From assembly GCF_029360765.1 (NCBI RefSeq), contig NZ_JARKNA010000001.1, positions 1,028,041 to 1,092,040 of the forward strand: a stretch of 64,000 bases of DNA. Reading direction: 5' to 3'. This stretch comes from Terrimonas pollutisoli. GTDB lineage: Bacteria > Bacteroidota > Bacteroidia > Chitinophagales > Chitinophagaceae. Below, one piece after another: positions 1 through 6,911 of the stretch (within the stretch, counting starts at the first letter, position 1; each line of letters opens with the position of its first letter). The position numbers and the translations under genes were made by a program. Below the pieces are notes generated by a model. The model saw only the letters and a program-made list of their open reading frames with translations. It searched no databases and was not told where the DNA came from.

Positions 1-836
1 GGCTGGATGCTGAGTTTTTCAGCCAGTTCGCGAAAGTTAGGCTGTCCAAAGAAACCATATTCGTTATAAAAATTACTGTCTATATCTCCCTTATACATAT
101 CAAGAGCCGTATCTGTTTCATTAGGTGTATGCAGTACGGTACACATTAGGTCGTAGGCAGGGGTTAAGGTATAATCACCCATATCCGTTTGAATCAGTGA
201 AAAATTTTTCAAGTGTGCGTCGCCGTTGGAGAAGAGATAATTGAACAAAACTAGTCTGAAATAATTCTCCAGTGCAGGAGGGTAAGCAGCCACATGCTGC
301 CGGATAAGTTGACCGATTTCCTCGTAAGTTCCTTCGTATTTGAAGTTTTCACCGCGGCTTTGCCGGCTGCGACCACTGATCTGCGCCATATCTTCCTGCA
401 AATACTTGTTTCCATCCGGCTTCACATCAAAGCGGCGGGTGATATAAGCAGGCGTACCGTCTTTGAAATAAATGAGCGCATTGGCCGCGGTTTTGATGCC
501 AAACACCTGCGAAGCAATCTGCATCGTCAGGTGCTCGTTTTCCGGAGCTTGGCCTGGTTCCACGATCAGTACGGTGGGAGGGATAGGCTTTAAGATATAT
601 TGACCGCCTTTCTCAACCAGCTTCAGTTCCTTCCCTTCCAGCCGGAGAGAGTATTTGAGCTGTACTCCCGAAATGGAAAGCCGTTTGGTTTTTTCCTGGT
701 AGAGCGGGAGGTTATCCGCTTTCGGGGTATCAAAAGGCAGGACATGCGAAACCTTAGCGCCGTCAAACAGTTGTTTGCGGCAATTCAGGCAATAGCCTTC
801 GATATCGGGTCTGTAGCATCCGGGGCACATGGTCAT
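1..836 (-). CDS. hipT: HipT-like serine/threonine kinase toxin (HipA C-terminal domain), cut by the window edge
   Basis: This is the kinase subunit of a split HipA toxin. HipA-family kinases phosphorylate translation-related targets such as aminoacyl-tRNA synthetases; the target here cannot be read. I translated about 278 residues from the ATG at 836 to the window edge without a stop. A second ATG lies two codons on. Residues 4-19 hold two CxxC pairs (CPGC, CLNC), a zinc-ribbon-like start seen in Bacteroidota HipA relatives. Family motifs follow: SISGVQLKYS, YILKP, PENEHLTMQIA, the catalytic loop NGDAHLKNFS (Asp at about 206) and TPAYDLM for metal binding. The start overlaps the hipS stop in ATGA, so the two are translationally coupled. 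The N-terminal HipA subdomain is absent here and encoded by hipS, matching the HipBST arrangement rather than two-gene HipBA. Confidence 0.88.
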   Translation of the reverse strand, partial: MTMCPGCYRPDIEGYCLNCRKQLFDGAKVSHVLPFDTPKADNLPLYQEKTKRLSISGVQLKYSLRLEGKELKLVEKGGQYILKPIPPTVLIVEPGQAPENEHLTMQIASQVFGIKTAANALIYFKDGTPAYITRRFDVKPDGNKYLQEDMAQISGRSRQSRGENFKYEGTYEEIGQLIRQHVAAYPPALENYFRLVLFNYLFSNGDAHLKNFSLIQTDMGDYTLTPAYDLMCTVLHTPNETDTALDMYKGDIDSNFYNEYGFFGQPNFRELAEKLSIQ

Positions 837-1159
837 TCCGTTATTTCTTTTACAGTAATAGCGCCGATAGTATCGTCTCCTGCCGTTTTCAGCAGTCGGG
901 TAAAATCATCTTCTTCGTCAATTTTCAAAAGGCGGCACTGGATGTCTTTATTGATCCCTTCAGCCAGCAGTCCCGTAAAAAAGGAAAAGAGAACAGGGCT
1001 TCCGTGTTCCGCCTTGGTCCGGGGAAGGGTCAGGCTGATAGAGGGCAAGGTCGGATCGGCGAGATAGCTTTTAGCGTAGGTGAAGCGGTAGTCATCCGGC
1101 GCCCTTTTTTCCAGGTAGCCAGCAAGAATTCCGTTGTTATAGACCTCCGCCTTTGCCAT
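833..1159 (-). CDS. hipS: HipS-like antitoxin (HipA N-terminal subdomain 1)
   Basis: A 108-residue protein matching the N-terminal subdomain of HipA: it begins MAKAEVYNNGILAGYLEK and contains ISLTLPRTK and FFTGLLAEGINKD, which correspond to the PVSLSLP and FxNLLPEG signatures of full-length HipA. In characterised HipBST systems this small protein, not HipB, neutralises the kinase. I start it at the ATG at 1159; a TTG one codon upstream is possible but unlikely. The hipB stop overlaps this start by one base (TGATG) and its own stop overlaps hipT by four bases, so the three genes form one tightly coupled operon. That HipS is the antitoxin here is inferred from the family. Confidence 0.82.
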   Translation of the reverse strand: MAKAEVYNNGILAGYLEKRAPDDYRFTYAKSYLADPTLPSISLTLPRTKAEHGSPVLFSFFTGLLAEGINKDIQCRLLKIDEEDDFTRLLKTAGDDTIGAITVKEITE

Positions 1160-1368
1160 CAATTAGGTTTTTTGACTTGAAGCACCAATTCCATCCCTAA
1201 CACCGTCGCCAGCTTCTCCAGCGTTTCCACAGAAGGGTTGCCGGTTCCGCTTTCAATGAGATGAATGGTCCGGCTTGTGATCCCGCTCATTTCCGCCAGA
1301 TCTTCTTGCCGGAGATTCAGGAATTCTCTCCTAAATTTCAATGCTTTTCCCATTTCATCGATAGCCAT
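1159..1368 (-). CDS. hipB: HipB-like XRE-family DNA-binding repressor
   Basis: A 69-residue helix-turn-helix protein. The XRE fold is clear: FRREFLNLRQEDLAEMSGI, then SRTIHLIESGTGNPSVETL, then LATVLGMELVL. The open frame extends upstream to a TTG at 1473, but that part would be read through the operator palindromes, so I place the start at the ATG at 1368 (alternative ATG at 1353). This gives a length close to other HipB proteins. It lies first in the operon, before hipS and hipT, and 149 bp downstream of the CBASS E2 gene on the same strand. It probably autoregulates by binding the three palindromes just upstream. Confidence 0.82.
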   Translation of the reverse strand: MAIDEMGKALKFRREFLNLRQEDLAEMSGITSRTIHLIESGTGNPSVETLEKLATVLGMELVLQVKKPN

Positions 1369-1370
1369 CG

Positions 1371-1502
1371 GAAATATATTTCTGATTTCAGCAAAAATAA
1401 GAGAAAAATTCCTAAATGGAGGTAAAACAGGAAATATATTTCTGATTTTATTGAATGAGGAGTATTTCCCCAATCTTTTAGGTAAAACCAGAAATATAAT
1501 TC
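1371..1502. promoter_or_regulatory. Triple hipBST operator: three palindromes at exact 60-bp spacing
   Basis: The 12-bp perfect palindrome GAAATATATTTC occurs at 1371-1382 and 1431-1442, with a one-mismatch copy (GAAATATAATTC, inside CCAGAAATATAATTCTGG) at 1491-1502. Start-to-start distance is exactly 60 bp in both steps, and the second and third copies also share a GGTAAAAC-type left flank. They fill the gap between the CBASS E2 gene and the hipB start. Multiple spaced operators bound by a HipB-kinase complex are known for hipBA; that these serve hipBST is inferred. Confidence 0.7.
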
Positions 1503-1517
1503 TGGCAATGTTAAAAA

Positions 1518-2180
1518 TTAAATCAGTTTGGCTGCTTTCGCTATGTTATAAGCATGGCTCATTATTATATCATCGCCGATACTTTTGAGTTTATCAAAAG
1601 CATCACGATGGCAATAGCGGAATTTCTCTTTTTGCCCGCAAAAACAGGTACTGGTCCGGCTCGGCCGCTCATGTGTTGCGATATAATTCATAAACTGTAA
1701 AGTGAGCTGAATGTCAGTACCGGTCTTTAGTTCATCAGAATAAAACTCATAAATCCCTCTAGCGCCGTGAGAATATTCACCGTTTACATAATAACCTTCC
1801 ATCCGGCGATGAGTTTGGTTGAATAAATAGGGCAACACTTCTTCCCGTATATATTCCGTTAGCGTAATCCCTTTTTTACAGCGCAGTATTTCTTCGGGCT
1901 GCACCTTCACACAGCAGGAAAGTGTGTCTTCATAAACATGCCAGTCAGCGATCTTGGGGATTTTACCGGAGGTTTCAAAAAGCACGGGAAACTCATTCGG
2001 GAAATTTTCCGAACAATGAATTTCTATACCATAATCTTCCCAATGCTTTCCTTCTTTATCCACGACAGGCAAAGTTCCCTTTAAGATTTTTTCATCGCCT
2101 GCAACGGCTATCGATAAAGAAGGAAATGCAGCAGTAACTACTTCCAGTTGATTAACAAATTGCTCATATCCCTTACTCAT
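1518..2180 (-). CDS. CBASS E2-like ubiquitin-conjugating-fold protein with C-terminal SEC-C motif
   Basis: A 220-residue protein, last gene of the CBASS operon. The N-terminal about 140 residues look like the prokaryotic E2 fold: a beta-rich segment, NFPNEFPVLFET, then His81 followed by Cys89-Cys90 (HVYEDTLSCC), the likely active-site region. The C-terminus carries a SEC-C-like zinc motif, CFCG...CH at residues 179-191. In type II-short CBASS an E2 without an E1 partner acts on the cyclase and regulates it; no E1 or JAB gene is present here. The start ATG overlaps the cyclase stop by four bases. Which of the two adjacent cysteines is catalytic, and what the zinc motif does, cannot be read from the sequence. 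Confidence 0.78.
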   Translation of the reverse strand: MSKGYEQFVNQLEVVTAAFPSLSIAVAGDEKILKGTLPVVDKEGKHWEDYGIEIHCSENFPNEFPVLFETSGKIPKIADWHVYEDTLSCCVKVQPEEILRCKKGITLTEYIREEVLPYLFNQTHRRMEGYYVNGEYSHGARGIYEFYSDELKTGTDIQLTLQFMNYIATHERPSRTSTCFCGQKEKFRYCHRDAFDKLKSIGDDIIMSHAYNIAKAAKLI

Positions 2181-3229
2181 AATTCAATTCCCCATGGTCT
2201 GGATGAGTATGCGCCCGCTGCCAGTGCTGATGTGGAAGCAGTAGATACTCTGGGTTGTGATGGAGCAAAGTGACAGGGGAACCGATCACCCAAACTTTTT
2301 TGCCAATATTTACAAGCCTTTTGCGGGTCAGTTTCCAACAGCGTTTGCTTAGCGTTTTCCACGAATTGTCCCAGGTAATTCATAAAAACATCCTTGTTTT
2401 TATAGGACGCAAGTAAATCTTCGCCTACCGGCGTGGTTGGCCGCTCGCACGTAAACGATTTCTTTAACGCAGCATGTATTAACACCAGGGTTTCTTTCAG
2501 GGCAATATCATCTCGCTCATGTTCATAGTAATTATTGGCAGCAAGTATGGTCATGATCAGGCCGCAGGGCATCTCTTCTCTTCTCAGATCGCCCCATGCT
2601 TTCAGGTAGCGTACAATGCGGCGCAACTGGACGTCTTGTTTTCGGATATCCGTAAGCCACCGCTCGTATTTATCATACATTGCTGCTTCATACAGAAAGG
2701 CTTTTTGAAATCCTGAGCGTGTTTTTTCTTCAAACCAGGCAATGAATTCAACAGGGTTACTGAGTATCCATTTTTTTACCTTGTCCGCCAGGTCGGGGCA
2801 TTCTTTATTGTCTGCATAATAGATGGGCAGGTCAATATGAAATCCACTTTTGTATAACACCCGCACACAGGTGGATTTATCAATCACCTTCTCCACGTCG
2901 TCATAATTTGATCCGATTGCTTCGACGACCATTTTATGAAAGACGGCCGGCTCCGGTCTTTTTTCACGAGATAATCTCCCGATAAAATAGATGCCGTCAT
3001 CTAAGTCATAGTCATTATGCACCGGCGTGATAATGGTGTCCATGACAAACGAACCCTGGCTTTGGAATTCGAGGCTGTCATAAGGTTTGATGATACCTGC
3101 AAATTGTTCATGCCGGTTCTGAACTCTTGTACGAAGATTGTTCCTTACAAGAATAAGCTCTCCTCTTTTCGGATCAGAGAGCCGGATAATTTTGTTGTAT
3201 TCACTGAATACGTTGTGAAGATTTGCCAT
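2177..3229 (-). CDS. CBASS cyclic-dinucleotide synthase, DncV-like CD-NTase
   Basis: A 350-residue nucleotidyltransferase that should make the second messenger of the CBASS system on infection. The polymerase-beta-type motif is intact: QGSF at 58-61, DYDLDDG with Asp75 and Asp77, and the third acidic residue Asp133 in HIDLPIYY. Downstream LRRIVRYLKAWGD and KKWILSNPVEF resemble the same regions of Vibrio cholerae DncV, so a 3',3'-cGAMP-type product is likely but not shown. The last 35 residues are low in structure, rich in Ser/Ala/Pro and end GIEL, a flexible tail suited to E2-dependent attachment. It follows the phospholipase gene by two bases and overlaps the E2 gene by four. Confidence 0.88.
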   Translation of the reverse strand: MANLHNVFSEYNKIIRLSDPKRGELILVRNNLRTRVQNRHEQFAGIIKPYDSLEFQSQGSFVMDTIITPVHNDYDLDDGIYFIGRLSREKRPEPAVFHKMVVEAIGSNYDDVEKVIDKSTCVRVLYKSGFHIDLPIYYADNKECPDLADKVKKWILSNPVEFIAWFEEKTRSGFQKAFLYEAAMYDKYERWLTDIRKQDVQLRRIVRYLKAWGDLRREEMPCGLIMTILAANNYYEHERDDIALKETLVLIHAALKKSFTCERPTTPVGEDLLASYKNKDVFMNYLGQFVENAKQTLLETDPQKACKYWQKSLGDRFPCHFAPSQPRVSTASTSALAAGAYSSRPWGIEL

Positions 3230-3231
3230 TG

Positions 3232-4239
3232 CTATTGAATTTTATATTGTTTTTGATATTTAAAAAATGCCTCGATTGCGGGATCTTTTTTGGTCAGCAG
3301 ACCACGATCATTTCCTTTCCCACTTATAAATTGGATAGCTTTCTTACTGGCACAATCCAGCCTGACAAGATGTTGCTGTTCGGCGGAAATTTGTTCGGAT
3401 GGGATTCTTTCATACCGGATTTTTATATCATTCATTTCGCACAGTTTGTTCATAAAATAATCCGTGAAGTGGCTCTGGCCGATAAGCGATGTGTCAAACA
3501 GGTCATTTCTCCAATTGATAAAAGAACGCTGCCTTTTCAGGCCAATTGGTTTGCCAGCAGTATTATTCAGGCTGCTGACAGAAAGTATTTCGACTGACGA
3601 AAACTCCTTGTCTTTGCCAACGAAATAAGTCAGAGCTTCAATCACACCGACGAGGGTGGGATTATTGGCCCAGACACCACCATCAATGAACTGTTTATGG
3701 TTGTAAGCTGGAATCTCGCAGAGCGGGAAATAAGTAGGCGCGGCAGAGGTTGCCAAGGCCACATCCACCAGTAAGGTGTTGTTATCTCTGTCCAGTTTAC
3801 CATGATCCCGCTTGAATACCCAGGGCCGGGCATCGGTCAGTGAATAGGACGGAACGCAGATCAGGTTATGCAGGTCGGCTATTGTTTTCTTTTCAAAAAC
3901 GACCTGTAATACTTCTTTCAGGAGCTTATCCGAATACTTACCCCTCCACAGGGTCTGACGGATTATACCTCCAAGCCGGGTGCTTTTGGGAAATATCTTG
4001 TCCCCCTGTTCTACATAAATCTTGCTGATATCCTTTGCTGGCATTCTCAGGGCAAGGCAGAGTGCAATCAACCCTCCGGTGGAAGTGCCACATATCATGT
4101 CAAAATAGTCCGACAGGGATCCAAACCGTTGTTCCAGGTGTTCCAGTATAGTGGAGGAGTAAAGTCCCTTAATCCCACCACCATCCACGGAAAGAATCTT
4201 AAATGCCTTATTTTCAGTGTCGTGTAAATTTTTATCCAT
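3232..4239 (-). CDS. capV: CBASS effector: patatin-like phospholipase (CapV-type)
   Basis: A 335-residue patatin-family lipase. It carries the oxyanion loop DGGGIKGLY (residues 19-27), the nucleophile elbow GTSTG with Ser53, and the catalytic Asp186 in DGGVWANNP. In CBASS, CapV enzymes are switched on by 3',3'-cGAMP and degrade membrane phospholipids, killing the infected cell. Position fits: it is the first gene of a three-gene operon with the CD-NTase (2-bp gap) and E2-like gene. No transmembrane segment or signal peptide is visible, consistent with a soluble enzyme acting on the inner membrane. The ATG at 4239 is preceded by a 107-bp divergent promoter region. Confidence 0.9.
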   Translation of the reverse strand: MDKNLHDTENKAFKILSVDGGGIKGLYSSTILEHLEQRFGSLSDYFDMICGTSTGGLIALCLALRMPAKDISKIYVEQGDKIFPKSTRLGGIIRQTLWRGKYSDKLLKEVLQVVFEKKTIADLHNLICVPSYSLTDARPWVFKRDHGKLDRDNNTLLVDVALATSAAPTYFPLCEIPAYNHKQFIDGGVWANNPTLVGVIEALTYFVGKDKEFSSVEILSVSSLNNTAGKPIGLKRQRSFINWRNDLFDTSLIGQSHFTDYFMNKLCEMNDIKIRYERIPSEQISAEQQHLVRLDCASKKAIQFISGKGNDRGLLTKKDPAIEAFFKYQKQYKIQ

Positions 4240-4295
4240 TTGTTGCTACTTTTGATCAGGAAACCATCCCTTCTATAAAGCACATTAACCGAATC

Positions 4296-4336
4296 CCGGA
4301 AAAAGTTCCCCATTGGGGTAAAAAAATTTTTTCCGG
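4296..4336. promoter_or_regulatory. Dyad in the divergent promoter region between CBASS and the sigma-like operon
   Basis: An imperfect 41-bp dyad: outer arms CCGGAAAAA and TTTTTTCCGG, inner arms CCCC and GGGG around ATT. The two sides differ in length, so it is not a simple terminator. It lies midway between the capV start (4239) and the sigma-like gene (4347), so a protein bound here could control both transcripts. This is inference from position and symmetry. Confidence 0.45.
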
Positions 4337-4346
4337 TTAATAAATA

Positions 4347-4949
4347 GTGGAAAGAGGAAAACATTTAGAACGCAACCTGAAGAAGCTCGAATCTGTTTCA
4401 GAAACAGATTGGGTTAGTGCTTTAAAGATGTGCAAAAGGCATGTAATTACCCGGTTGCGGAAACGAACACTTTTTGGCGCCCATACCGAAGAAAGACTGG
4501 GAATGGAACCGGTGGACTATTACGTGAGTTTTGCCTATGATGCCATATTGGATGGCTATTGGGAGTGGAAGGATGGGCGGACGCTGGGACAGCAAATGGT
4601 CCGGATTGCTGAGAATCGCATCGGTAAAGAGGTGGAGAAATACAAGGTGGAACATAATGGCCAGTTTGCCATGGCTGGGGACGACATAGATGAATTCTTT
4701 TATTCTGAGGACCCGCCACCGGGCGAGCCTACACTGGTACAGGAAGCGGTGTTCAGTAAAAAAATTACCATCATTGAAGAAGTGGTTAAAGGAGATGAAA
4801 ATCTGGAAATGTTTTGGGAATGTGTGAAAGATGGCATGAAGCGGGATGCCATCGCAGTGTTTATGGAAAAGCAGCCGAAACAAATTGACAAGCTGCGGGA
4901 GAAACTGATCAATAAAATTAAAAGCTCTCCTCATTTTCAACTCGGATAA
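4347..4949 (+). CDS. RNA polymerase sigma-factor-like protein
   Basis: A 200-residue protein with a sigma-like outline. Residues 20-100 (WVSALKMCKRHVITRLRKRT ... EPVDYYVSFAYDAILDGYWEW ... GQQMVRIAENRIGKEVEKYK) resemble sigma-70 region 2. Residues 155-196 (ENLEMFWECVKDGMKRDAIAVF ... IDKLREKLINKIK) resemble a region-4-type helix-turn-helix. The middle is acidic. The start is GTG at 4347, unusual for this phylum: an in-frame TAA lies two codons upstream and the next ATG (4428) would remove the first region-2 helix. It heads a four-gene operon with 3 bp to the next gene. A role in switching transcription of this or the neighbouring defence operons is inferred; the match is to fold pattern only. 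Confidence 0.6.
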   Translation: MERGKHLERNLKKLESVSETDWVSALKMCKRHVITRLRKRTLFGAHTEERLGMEPVDYYVSFAYDAILDGYWEWKDGRTLGQQMVRIAENRIGKEVEKYKVEHNGQFAMAGDDIDEFFYSEDPPPGEPTLVQEAVFSKKITIIEEVVKGDENLEMFWECVKDGMKRDAIAVFMEKQPKQIDKLREKLINKIKSSPHFQLG

Positions 4950-4952
4950 CGT

Positions 4953-5354
4953 ATGCAAAAAACAAATGCAGAAATATTACATCATTTCTACAGTTTGCTA
5001 TTGGAAATGAATTTTCGTGAGGAGAATGAAGCGCCGACGGCGGATGACTTTGCAGATCCCTTTATACAAAAGCATCTTCGTCAAATAAAGCTTAAAATAG
5101 CAAAGAATAAGGCTGAACTGAAGAGAAGTACTTACCAATCCATTCTTCAGGAAATTGACCGTTTAAGAAAGATTGGGACAGACGAGCTAAAGAAATTATT
5201 AACGCCAAAAGAAGTTTTACAATTACAACCCCTGTTTAGCAAGTTTGAATCCTTGAGTAAAAAGGACCAAGAGTCCATTGCAGAAGACCAGGAATTGCTG
5301 CAGCTTATTAGTGCTTTGAAGGATAAGCTCGATAAATCCAATCCCGATGAGTAA
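4953..5354 (+). CDS. Small helical protein, possible anti-sigma or substrate of the adjacent peptidase
   Basis: 133 residues, highly charged, predicted almost wholly helical (KLKIAKNKAELKRSTYQS, EIDRLRKIGTDELKKLL, FESLSKKDQESIAEDQELLQ), with no signal peptide, cysteine motif or membrane segment. I recognise no family. It sits between the sigma-like gene (3-bp gap) and the ImmA/IrrE-type peptidase, whose start overlaps its stop by 8 bp (ATGAGTAA), so their levels should be linked. In ImmR/ImmA and DdrO/IrrE pairs the peptidase cuts a partner repressor encoded beside it. By analogy this protein may hold the sigma-like factor inactive until cleaved. That is a hypothesis from gene order. Confidence 0.5.
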   Translation: MQKTNAEILHHFYSLLLEMNFREENEAPTADDFADPFIQKHLRQIKLKIAKNKAELKRSTYQSILQEIDRLRKIGTDELKKLLTPKEVLQLQPLFSKFESLSKKDQESIAEDQELLQLISALKDKLDKSNPDE

Positions 5355-6111
5355 TCCCGTACACGCAGCCGTTACTCTTTTGAATGAACTCGGTTGGTCA
5401 GATCCCTCCGATATGACAATGGAGGACATTGCCTGGGCCAAAGGGTTAATTGTCAGGTACAGTGAAATGGATGGATCGCAAGGAAGGATTTTGATGACTA
5501 AGGATGAGGCTATCATTACAATTAATAGCGCTATCACTTACCAGCCTAAAATTAATTACATTATTGCGCATGAAATCGGTCATTCACAGTTGCATCGGCA
5601 GCTTTCACTCTTTAATGATAGTGATAAAACCTTGTCTGAATGGTATGCGCAAGGTCGCCACGAAAACGAAGCAAATACATTTGCCGCAGAGTTATTAATG
5701 CCCCGTGATTTGTTTGTTAGGAAAGTCAAGAAAAAAAAGCTCGAAGTGCAGCTCATTGAAGGAGTGGCCGAATATTTCAAGGCATCCAAGACAGCAGCAT
5801 TTCTTCGGTATCGCGATTTGGGAGATTTTCCAGTAATGATCATTTTTATTGAAGATGGAATTATAAAATGGAAAAGTTGTTCGGAAGACTTTCCATACAA
5901 ATGGCTGACTATAGGAAGCAAATTGCCTGCCTATACAGTAGCTGGTGACTGTTATTACAGGCAGGTTGAGGAAAAAAAGCCTGCAAAGGTGGATGCGCTT
6001 GAATGGTTTCCTGAAGACTATGCCTGCCAAAGAGCCGAAAGAGCAAAATTATGGGAGCAATGTTTTCCCAGCACAAAGGACAGTATTGTAACCTGTCTTT
6101 GGACTGCGTAA
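5347..6111 (+). CDS. ImmA/IrrE-family zinc metallopeptidase
   Basis: A 254-residue cytosolic metalloprotease. The zinc motif HEIGH is at residues 75-79 (YIIAHEIGHSQLH), and the third ligand is probably Glu108 in ENEANTFAAELLMP, a signature of the ImmA/IrrE family. Members cut regulatory proteins after DNA damage or other stress, as in IrrE-DdrO, ImmA-ImmR and CapP-CapH beside CBASS. The C-terminal 120 residues form an extra domain (MIIFIEDGIIKWKSC, KWLTIGSKLPAYTVAGDC) with a GAF-like look in other members, a possible sensor. It overlaps the upstream gene by 8 bp and is followed by the last operon gene 26 bp on. Confidence 0.83.
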   Translation: MSNPVHAAVTLLNELGWSDPSDMTMEDIAWAKGLIVRYSEMDGSQGRILMTKDEAIITINSAITYQPKINYIIAHEIGHSQLHRQLSLFNDSDKTLSEWYAQGRHENEANTFAAELLMPRDLFVRKVKKKKLEVQLIEGVAEYFKASKTAAFLRYRDLGDFPVMIIFIEDGIIKWKSCSEDFPYKWLTIGSKLPAYTVAGDCYYRQVEEKKPAKVDALEWFPEDYACQRAERAKLWEQCFPSTKDSIVTCLWTA

Positions 6112-6137
6112 ATAAACTGAATTTATTTAATTAACGT

Positions 6138-6869
6138 ATGAATAAAATGGTTATTACCAGGAAGCACAAAAAGGAATTTGAACTTCACATGCTCCGCAAA
6201 TTCATATCGCATGAATCTCATGGTCTGAGAGTTAAAACAATTGACGAAGGAGAAACACCGGATTTTATCATACGTGAGCTCACAAAAAGTATAAGCATTG
6301 AATTAACCCGGCTTATTCTGCCTGATTTAATGAAAGAGGAACAATTTCAGGAAAAGCTGGTTAATCTTGCCTGGAAAAAGTTCAAGTCCAAGTACCCGGA
6401 CAAATTGCAGGTTCTCGTAAACTTTTCGAATGAAGTGATCAGATGCTCAGCCAATGAAATCGATATGTATGTGGATCAGTTATTGAAAATAGTTGAGCCC
6501 CTGTTTTTGGCCAACAGGAAATTTGAGTTCCATCTTACTTCGGTGGGAAGGGGAAGGAGGTTCAATAAATTCGTAGACTCCATCTCTATTGGGAATAATC
6601 TGGATCTTGATAACTGGCAGCCCTTCGGAGCCTTCCGGGTAAACCAGGTAGATCAGCAGTGGGTTCGGGATGTAGTAAAGTCAAAGGAAGACAAGATTTC
6701 CCAATACTCCGAAAAGTGTGAAGAAAACTGGCTTTTACTCCTCGCCAATTTCGGCCATGAATCATCTACTCACGAGTATGATTATATGGTATTGAACGAT
6801 TTTCAATCCGCCTTTGATCGCATCTATCTTTATAAATACATGGATAATTCTTATGCAAGGATTTTATGA
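6138..6869 (+). CDS. Unrecognised protein, possibly PD-(D/E)xK-like
   Basis: 243 residues, last gene of the four-gene operon. I do not recognise a family. Its N-terminal 55 residues contain ETPDFIIRELTKSISIELTR. A PD dipeptide on a short strand followed about 12 residues later by E-x-T/R resembles the core of PD-(D/E)xK nucleases, but the canonical lysine is not in place. Downstream are amphipathic helices and a Trp-rich segment (EENWLLLLANFGHES). There is no signal peptide or membrane segment. It could be the effector of the operon if the upstream genes are its regulators. The gene converges on jetD, with only 42 bp between the stops. Confidence 0.4.
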   Translation: MNKMVITRKHKKEFELHMLRKFISHESHGLRVKTIDEGETPDFIIRELTKSISIELTRLILPDLMKEEQFQEKLVNLAWKKFKSKYPDKLQVLVNFSNEVIRCSANEIDMYVDQLLKIVEPLFLANRKFEFHLTSVGRGRRFNKFVDSISIGNNLDLDNWQPFGAFRVNQVDQQWVRDVVKSKEDKISQYSEKCEENWLLLLANFGHESSTHEYDYMVLNDFQSAFDRIYLYKYMDNSYARIL

Positions 6870-6911
6870 CAATGGGGAAGCGGTAATTGAAATGGCGTAG
6901 GTGAAAATTTT

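Noticed and set aside
600..1067. 155-codon plus-strand open frame
   Set aside because: It lies opposite the hipS and hipT genes, which carry clear family motifs; the frame itself has none.
1369..1473. N-terminal extension of hipB from a TTG start
   Set aside because: The extension would translate the operator palindromes, giving repeated RNIFP; the XRE fold begins after the ATG at 1368.
1371..1502. CRISPR-like array of three regularly spaced repeats
   Set aside because: Only three short palindromes lie at 60-bp spacing in a promoter region, with related spacers and no cas genes; an operator array fits better.
4422..4958. 178-codon minus-strand frame opposite the sigma-like gene
   Set aside because: It is an antisense shadow. 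The plus-strand frame fits operon spacing and has a domain-like pattern.
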